Shown here: positions 39,727 through 44,023 of the stretch, one piece after another
Layout of the letters: the number at the start of each line of letters is the position of its first letter
How positions within the stretch are numbered: position 1 is the stretch's first letter
NCBI GenBank assembly: GCA_016281555.1
Contig: JAEEIV010000086.1
Span: forward strand, 1-44,023
Direction: 5' to 3'
From: Lachnospiraceae bacterium
GTDB taxonomy: Bacteria; Bacillota; Clostridia; Lachnospirales; Lachnospiraceae
DNA length: 44,023 nt
Notes under the pieces: model-generated
Database searches by the model: none
Told to the model about the DNA's origin: nothing
What the model saw: the letters and a program-made list of their open reading frames with translations, nothing else
Made by a program: the position numbers and the translations under genes

Positions 39727-40899
39727 TTACTGATTCTTTTCCCGTTCCAGCATGTACTTCCGGATCCGGCCGATGCCGGCCTTGATCTTCTCTTCCGACG
39801 CGGCAAAAACGAGGCGGACGTACTTCTTTCCTTCCGGACCGAACGTATCGCCGGGCACCAGAATGACCTGTGCCTTCTCAATGAGGTCTTCCGCGAACTC
39901 ATTGCCGGTCACGCCGGTCTCACTGACGTCGATGAAAGCGTAGAACGTGCCTTCCGGCGCGTAGCACTTCAGTTTCGGGATGTCGTTGAACTCGGACACG
40001 ACGAGGTTCCGGCGGACCGTGTACTGACGGATCATCTCCTCAATGTCGTCCTGCGGACCCGTAAGTGCCCTGAGCGCCGCCCACTGCGTCGCCGCATTGA
40101 CGCCCGAAGCGACGTGCTCCTGCATCCGGCTCATGCCGTCGACGATCCGTTCGTTCGCGATCGCGTAGCCGACTCTCCAACCGCACATGGCATACTTCTT
40201 CGAGAAAGAATTGACGACGACAGTCCGCTCCTGCATGCCGGGGAATGTGGCGATGCTTCTCGCATGATGCCCTTCATAGACGATGCTGTTGTAGACTTCG
40301 TCGGACAGTACGTAGAGGTCGTGTTTCACGCAGAGTTCCGCGATCTTCTTTAAGGACTCTTCCGTGGCGATGCCGCCGGTCGGGTTCATCGGGGAATTGA
40401 TGACGACGGCCTTCGTCTTCGGCGTGATCGCCTTTTCAAAGGCCTCGAGATCGAAGGCGAAATGGTCCTTCGCGTAGCAGGGCACGTAGACCGGCTTTCC
40501 GCCGCGGATGTGCACCATGCCCGCGTAATTGCAGTAGGACGGGTCGCCGATGATGACCTCGTCTCCGGCGTCGACGATCACGGTCATTGCGAGAAACAAA
40601 GCTTCCATGCCGCCGCAGGTGATCATCGCGTTCAGATACGGATGCAGTTTGAATCCGTGCGTCTTTTCGGTTTCCCGGCTGACCGCCTCACGTAGTTCCG
40701 TGATGCCCGCATTCGGCGGATAATGATGCGCTCCGTGATTCAATGCGTCGATCGCCGCGTCCACGATGTAGCGCGGGGTGTCGAAATCCGGCTCGCCGAC
40801 CGTAAAGGCAATGACGTCCTTCAGTCCCGCCGCTTTGTTGAACAGTCTCCGGATCGGAGAATTTTCCACCAGATGTTCCGCTCTGGACAATTCCTTCAT
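39727..40899 (-). CDS. PLP-dependent aminotransferase, class I (aspartate aminotransferase-like)
   Basis: 390 residues. Class I features: AFTVGEPDFDTP near the start, the H-H-Y-P-P-N-A-G-I-T-E-L-R entry loop, VINSPMNPTGG (about 166-175), LSDEVYNSIVYEG and the PLP lysine K234 in NSFSKKYAMCGWRVGYAIAN. The substrate is an amino acid/2-oxo acid pair, possibly aspartate or glutamate related. It is the third gene of an operon led by an Lrp-family regulator and the aldolase/VOC fusion, 39 bases after the latter. Confidence 0.93.
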   Translation of the reverse strand: MKELSRAEHLVENSPIRRLFNKAAGLKDVIAFTVGEPDFDTPRYIVDAAIDALNHGAHHYPPNAGITELREAVSRETEKTHGFKLHPYLNAMITCGGMEALFLAMTVIVDAGDEVIIGDPSYCNYAGMVHIRGGKPVYVPCYAKDHFAFDLEAFEKAITPKTKAVVINSPMNPTGGIATEESLKKIAELCVKHDLYVLSDEVYNSIVYEGHHARSIATFPGMQERTVVVNSFSKKYAMCGWRVGYAIANERIVDGMSRMQEHVASGVNAATQWAALRALTGPQDDIEEMIRQYTVRRNLVVSEFNDIPKLKCYAPEGTFYAFIDVSETGVTGNEFAEDLIEKAQVILVPGDTFGPEGKKYVRLVFAASEEKIKAGIGRIRKYMLEREKNQ

Positions 40900-40938
40900 G
40901 CTTTTCCTCTTTTCACGGTACGTTCCCGCACCGATTAC

Positions 40939-41895
40939 TTATTTCTGAACCAGATGAACGGCAAATCCGCCGAACTCGCCTTTCAGGTAAATTGCTTTCG
41001 TCTTTCCCTTCGGATCGGTCTTCCGCGTCGATTCGTCGAATTCCACGCCCTGCAGTCCGAGATGATACACCGCGCGGTCCACCGAATTCGTGCCGATCCC
41101 GATGTGTCCGTTCGTGCCGAGGTAAGGACTCTTCATGCACTCCACGGCGCTTCCCGCAAAGTCGGACGAGTTCCCCGGCTTGTATTCAAAGCCGAACAGC
41201 GCCGCGATCGTCTTTGCGGTCCGCTCCGCCTCTTCCGCGTTCTTGCAGTTGATGCCGACGTGACGGAGTTCAAACCCGAGCATGGTCTTTACGGCTTCCT
41301 TCGTGATCGCCGTGATCTCCTCGAAACGACCCTCGTTGATGAGGTCCTTCTTCACCATCCAGGTGCCGCCGACGGAAGCAATGCGGTCAAACGTGAGATA
41401 AGAAAGCAGGTTCGCCGTGTTCACGCCGCCGGTCGGCATGAAGTTCAGAGGAAATACCGGGGCAATGCTCTTCAGATACGCCACGCCGCCGGACGCTTCC
41501 GCCGGGAAGAACTTGACGGTCTTCAAGCCGGCATTGATCGCTTTCGTCATTTCGGACGGAGTCGCGCAGCCCGGCAGCACCGGAATGCCGTGCTCCAGGC
41601 AATGATCCACCACCTCGTCGAAATACCCCGGCGCCACGATGAACTTCGCGCCGGCCTCGATCGCTTCGTCGCATTGCCGGGCCGTTAATACCGTCCCCGC
41701 ACCGACCAGGATCTCCGGGCATTCTTTCGCGACGCGTTTGATCGCTTCCTGTCCTGCAGCCGTGCGGAACGTGATCTCCGCCGCGGGCAGGCCGCCTTTT
41801 TCCAGCGCCTTCACAAGATCGACGGCCCGGTCCGCATCATCGATCGCGATGACCGGAACGATGCCGATGTTCGATAAAGTCTTCAGCACGTCCAT
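40939..41895 (-). CDS. KDPG/4-hydroxy-2-oxoglutarate aldolase fused to a VOC domain
   Basis: 318 residues, about 105 more than a plain Eda. Residues 1-203 are a class I KDPG/KHG aldolase: catalytic E40 and R44 in AEITFRT, the Schiff-base lysine K128 in VKFFPAEASGG and FMPTGGV for phosphate/carboxylate. Residues 208-318 look like one VOC (glyoxalase-fold) unit pair, starting GFELRHVGINCKN with H212, then NGHIGIGTNSVDRAVYHL and ending GEFGGFAVHLV. The aldolase splits KDPG or 4-hydroxy-2-oxoglutarate to pyruvate plus an aldehyde; the VOC part could act on or bind that aldehyde. No edd or kdgK is nearby. Confidence 0.9.
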   Translation of the reverse strand: MDVLKTLSNIGIVPVIAIDDADRAVDLVKALEKGGLPAAEITFRTAAGQEAIKRVAKECPEILVGAGTVLTARQCDEAIEAGAKFIVAPGYFDEVVDHCLEHGIPVLPGCATPSEMTKAINAGLKTVKFFPAEASGGVAYLKSIAPVFPLNFMPTGGVNTANLLSYLTFDRIASVGGTWMVKKDLINEGRFEEITAITKEAVKTMLGFELRHVGINCKNAEEAERTAKTIAALFGFEYKPGNSSDFAGSAVECMKSPYLGTNGHIGIGTNSVDRAVYHLGLQGVEFDESTRKTDPKGKTKAIYLKGEFGGFAVHLVQK

Positions 41896-41914
41896 GCTTT
41901 CATTTCCTCGTTTC

Positions 41915-42373
41915 TTATTTCTTTCCCGGGATCTCCGGCAGCGCCGCAGCCTCGAACTTGTACTCTCTGAGGCACATCAGCGTCTGACTCTTCATCACGC
42001 CGTTTTTCCTGAGCCGCAGCAGCTTTCCTTCGAAGTCGTCAATGTCCTGGGCGGCGATCTTCAGGATGTAATCGTAGTCGCCCGATACCGCATAGCATTC
42101 CAGGACGTCCTCATCCTCCAGCATCGCCTGATACTCGGGATTCGAATCGATGAGTTCGTTGACCGTGACGAGGACGAAAACGAGGACGGGCTTTCCGATC
42201 GCCTTGCCGTCCGTGATGACGGTCGCCTTCCGGATGACGCCTTCGGTTTTCATCTTCGAGATCCGCTTGTTCACTGCAGGCACGGAAAGATTGACCATTT
42301 CAGACAATCTCGAGCCCGCTGTCCCGGCATCTTTCTTCAGCTGCCTCAAAATCAATGCATCTGCCTTATCCAT
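41915..42373 (-). CDS. Lrp/AsnC-family transcriptional regulator
   Basis: 152 residues. The N-terminal winged helix (about 1-52: ILRQLKKDAGTAGSRLSEMVNLSVPAVNKRISKMKTEGVIRKATVITD) and the C-terminal RAM domain (VFVLVTVN...VLECYAVSGDYDYILKIAA) are both complete. Such proteins form octamers that bind an amino acid and control neighbouring genes. The gene lies 19 bases upstream of the aldolase fusion in one operon, so it probably controls that operon and itself. GGAG lies 9 bases before the start. Confidence 0.94.
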   Translation of the reverse strand: MDKADALILRQLKKDAGTAGSRLSEMVNLSVPAVNKRISKMKTEGVIRKATVITDGKAIGKPVLVFVLVTVNELIDSNPEYQAMLEDEDVLECYAVSGDYDYILKIAAQDIDDFEGKLLRLRKNGVMKSQTLMCLREYKFEAAALPEIPGKK

Positions 42374-42412
42374 TGCTCTGTCTCCTGTGAGGTAATGCTT
42401 CGCCCCGCACGG

Positions 42413-42450
42413 GCGCCGGTTTCATACAAGATTATTATATGATCCGGCGC
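42413..42450. promoter_or_regulatory. Dyad around the -10 of the Lrp-operon promoter
   Basis: GCGCCGG (42413-42419) and CCGGCGC (42444-42450) flank the -10 with 24 bases between. It may be an Lrp autoregulation site or a simple inverted repeat. Confidence 0.4.
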
Positions 42451-42462
42451 ATTTACTTTCAA
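42434..42462 (-). promoter_or_regulatory. Promoter of the Lrp-aldolase-aminotransferase operon
   Basis: Minus strand TTGAAA (42462-42457), 17-base spacer, TATAAT (42439-42434). Confidence 0.82.
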
Positions 42463-42544
42463 TACCTAAAGAAAAATAGAGCAAAAGTTAAGTTTCAGTG
42501 GTAATAACCGCCTTTTTAAGAGCAGATTGCTCGTTTCTGCGGGC

Positions 42545-43636
42545 TTACGGCCGCATCAGCGCCCCGATGAACAGCGGAATGAAGTGTTCATTGTCGACGA
42601 TCGCGTACACGAACGGACGGTCCAGGATCACTTCCGGCTTCGGTTCGGGCATGGCCATCATCTTCATCATCACGGCAGTCACCGCACCGGCCTTCGTGCC
42701 CCGCTCATCCACTTCAATGTGCGTTTTGTGGATCACCTCGCCGATCGCGATCGGGCTCGGGGACATGCCGGAGAAATCGGCGCCCGGGCCGAAGGCACGC
42801 GCCATGCCGAGGTCCGAAAGTTTGCCGTTCAGAACGTCGGAGTAATCCAGCGTGAACTTCGGCAGCATCGTGGAGACTTTCATGATCGACCGGCTCGAAA
42901 GGATCTTCGCGTACTTTTCCGCCGTCAGACCGCGGATGAATTCTGCCGTTTCCTTCTCCTCATCCGGAAGCAGCGCCACGAAACTGTACCGCGTTCCCGC
43001 ATAGGGTTTGACAAAACCGGTGCAGCCCTCGCCCTTCAAGTAGATCGATTCGTCGTGCCACATGCCTTTGATTTCGACCTCCTCGCCGGACAGGATCCTG
43101 AACGAATGATCTCGCACGTCGGCCTGAGAATAGATCTCCGCCCATTCTCCGTCGAAAGCGAGGGCATTGATGAGGTACAGCATTGCTTCGGGGGTCACCG
43201 AATCCACGACCGAGTCGATCATGCCGTCGGTCTCCTTCGCCACCCAGGCATTGATCTTCCGGACGGCTTCCTCGTCGAACGGAAGGCGCTCGATGACGCT
43301 CTTGTACAGCTTTTCGGTCTTCTTTTCATATTTGCGGTGCAGTTTGAACGCCTTCTCGACCCAGATCGAATCGGCGAAATGGAACTTCGTCTTGTCATTG
43401 GACGGCAATGACTTCGCATACTCCGTCAATGCATTCTCGAACGTTTCCTGATCGAGCTCGCCCGCAAGCACTTTTCTCATTTCTTCTTTCGTCTCGCCTT
43501 CCGCGCCGCGCATCACCATGCCGAGTGCAAGCGAAACCGACAACGGGGAGATCAATGCATTGTTCTCTTCGTTGAAGCTTTTGGTAAACAATTGCATGGC
43601 GAACCGGATCGCCTCGCTTTCAAACTGAAATGCCAT
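42545..43636 (-). CDS. Serpin (serine protease inhibitor)
   Basis: ATG 43636 with AAAGGAGG 5 bases upstream gives 363 residues, a full serpin. The N-terminal NALISPLSVSLALGMVMRGAEGETKEEM (with the SPLS element), LYLINALAFDGEWAEIY (the N-A-x-x-F-x-G-x-W motif near 170) and the C-terminal DRPFVYAI and PLFIGALMRP are all present. The hinge DERGTKAGAVTAV of the reactive loop (about 310-335) has the small residues needed for loop insertion, so it should be inhibitory. By alignment to antitrypsin the cleavage site lies in MMKMMAM, which suggests elastase/chymotrypsin-like targets. No signal peptide is seen. Confidence 0.93.
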   Translation of the reverse strand: MAFQFESEAIRFAMQLFTKSFNEENNALISPLSVSLALGMVMRGAEGETKEEMRKVLAGELDQETFENALTEYAKSLPSNDKTKFHFADSIWVEKAFKLHRKYEKKTEKLYKSVIERLPFDEEAVRKINAWVAKETDGMIDSVVDSVTPEAMLYLINALAFDGEWAEIYSQADVRDHSFRILSGEEVEIKGMWHDESIYLKGEGCTGFVKPYAGTRYSFVALLPDEEKETAEFIRGLTAEKYAKILSSRSIMKVSTMLPKFTLDYSDVLNGKLSDLGMARAFGPGADFSGMSPSPIAIGEVIHKTHIEVDERGTKAGAVTAVMMKMMAMPEPKPEVILDRPFVYAIVDNEHFIPLFIGALMRP

Positions 43637-43682
43637 AACGCCTCCTTTGCCGGGGCCGGCGGGCCCTCTTTTCCTTGTTTCC

Positions 43683-43711
43683 ATCTTACCCCAACGGTCC
43701 CCTTTTGTCAA
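43683..43711 (-). promoter_or_regulatory. Promoter of the serpin gene
   Basis: Minus strand TTGACA (43711-43706), 17-base spacer, TAAGAT (43688-43683). Confidence 0.82.
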
Positions 43712-43792
43712 TGAAATCGGCGGGTCCGGAGCGCCCTTTTCAAGCGCCGGAACAGCCCCGGAAACGCCCTTTCGATTTATTAAAAAAAGTGC

Positions 43793-43821
43793 TTGCTTTT
43801 TTTGTGGCGGTATGATATTAT
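43793..43821 (+). promoter_or_regulatory. Promoter of the tRNA-Tyr/tRNA-Leu unit
   Basis: TTGCTT (43793-43798), 17-base spacer, TATTAT (43816-43821) with TG at the extended -10 position, 21 bases before the tRNA. Confidence 0.72.
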
Positions 43822-43842
43822 TGTGCTTTGTCAGGACATTGT

Positions 43843-43924
43843 GGGCGGATTCCCGAGTGGCCAAAGGGGACAGACTGTAAATCTGCTGCAAGTTGCTTCG
43901 GTGGTTCGAATCCACCTCCGCCCA
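43843..43924 (+). tRNA. tRNA-Tyr (GTA)
   Basis: Acceptor GGGCGGA pairs with TCCGCCC, discriminator A; anticodon loop CTGTAAA gives GTA; long variable arm; T arm GTGGTTCGAATCCAC. The top anticodon-stem pair is an A-C mismatch. No encoded CCA. Confidence 0.94.
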
Positions 43925-43973
43925 TTTCCTGAAAAGGATCAGAGTCCTCGTTCTGACATGACTGCCGGCGTGG

Positions 43974-44023
43974 CGGAACTGGCAGACGCCCGGGACTTAA
44001 AATCCCGTGGGTAGTGATACCCG
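43974..44023 (+). tRNA. tRNA-Leu (TAA), cut by the window edge
   Basis: Acceptor 5' strand GCCGGCG, D arm with GGCGGAACTGGCAGACGC, anticodon stem GGGA/TCCC with loop CTTAAAA giving TAA, then the start of the long variable arm. The 3' part lies outside the window. Confidence 0.88.

Noticed and set aside
43637-43915. A 93-residue N-terminal extension of the serpin
   Set aside because: It would run through the tRNA-Tyr gene and the serpin promoter; ATG 43636 has AAAGGAGG and gives a normal serpin length.

Overview
The window reads as chromosomal DNA of a Gram-positive (monoderm) Firmicute, most likely a gut-type member of the Clostridia. The evidence is indirect: strong AGGAGG-type ribosome sites, many consensus sigma-A promoters with 17-base spacers, ATP-dependent PEP carboxykinase, lipoproteins with lipoboxes, an O-polysaccharide type locus with no outer-membrane genes, and a bacterial serpin. 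Base composition is moderately GC-rich. No rRNA, phage, IS element or CRISPR array was seen. I cannot name the species.

Layout. 1-1152: the start of an ABC exporter operon (permease, ATPase, a 30-residue membrane peptide) read leftward, whose promoter carries two matching palindromic operators. 1246-3213: a membrane protein with two Rossmann folds and a RyR domain. 3229-3894: a collagen-like lipoprotein. 4063-6061: greA-lysS. 6197-22421: a surface polysaccharide locus of 15 genes in two leftward operons. Operon A (22421 to 20182) has a glycosyltransferase and a TagB-like glycerophosphotransferase. Operon B (19992 to 6197) has a chain-length protein with a decayed BY-kinase domain, four glycosyltransferases, two Wzy-like proteins, FdtA/FdtB amino-sugar enzymes, a Wzx flippase, a GNAT, LicD and the initiating phosphoglycosyltransferase. 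22613-26323: a small membrane protein, then an SGNH esterase with a GNAT-FAD oxidoreductase fusion. 26313-29966: a leftward operon of a glutamine amidotransferase-like protein, CsoR, a serine hydrolase and a DUF4236 protein.

30166-33855: an FecCD/FecE/FecB-type metal-complex importer with a methyltransferase. 33923-34123: two serine tRNAs. 34307-34699: an FMN-binding PPOX protein. 34775-36904: an OhrR-like peroxide-sensor operon with a Pr6Pr membrane protein, a flavodoxin and a glutathione peroxidase. 37097-39589: pckA with a PflX-like radical SAM gene. 39727-42373: an Lrp-aldolase/VOC fusion-aminotransferase operon. 42545-43636: a serpin. 43843 onward: tRNA-Tyr and a cut-off tRNA-Leu.

How the parts work together. 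The polysaccharide locus looks self-contained for a Wzx/Wzy-type polymer carrying a 3-amino-3,6-dideoxyhexose and phospho-substituents, but it lacks rmlA/rmlB, which must lie elsewhere. The right half is a series of small independent operons, most with readable promoters and terminators.

The most unexpected signals are an octamer, GGCAATGA/TCATTGCC, that I counted 34 times across the window (about 1.3 expected), and the membrane Rossmann-RyR protein.
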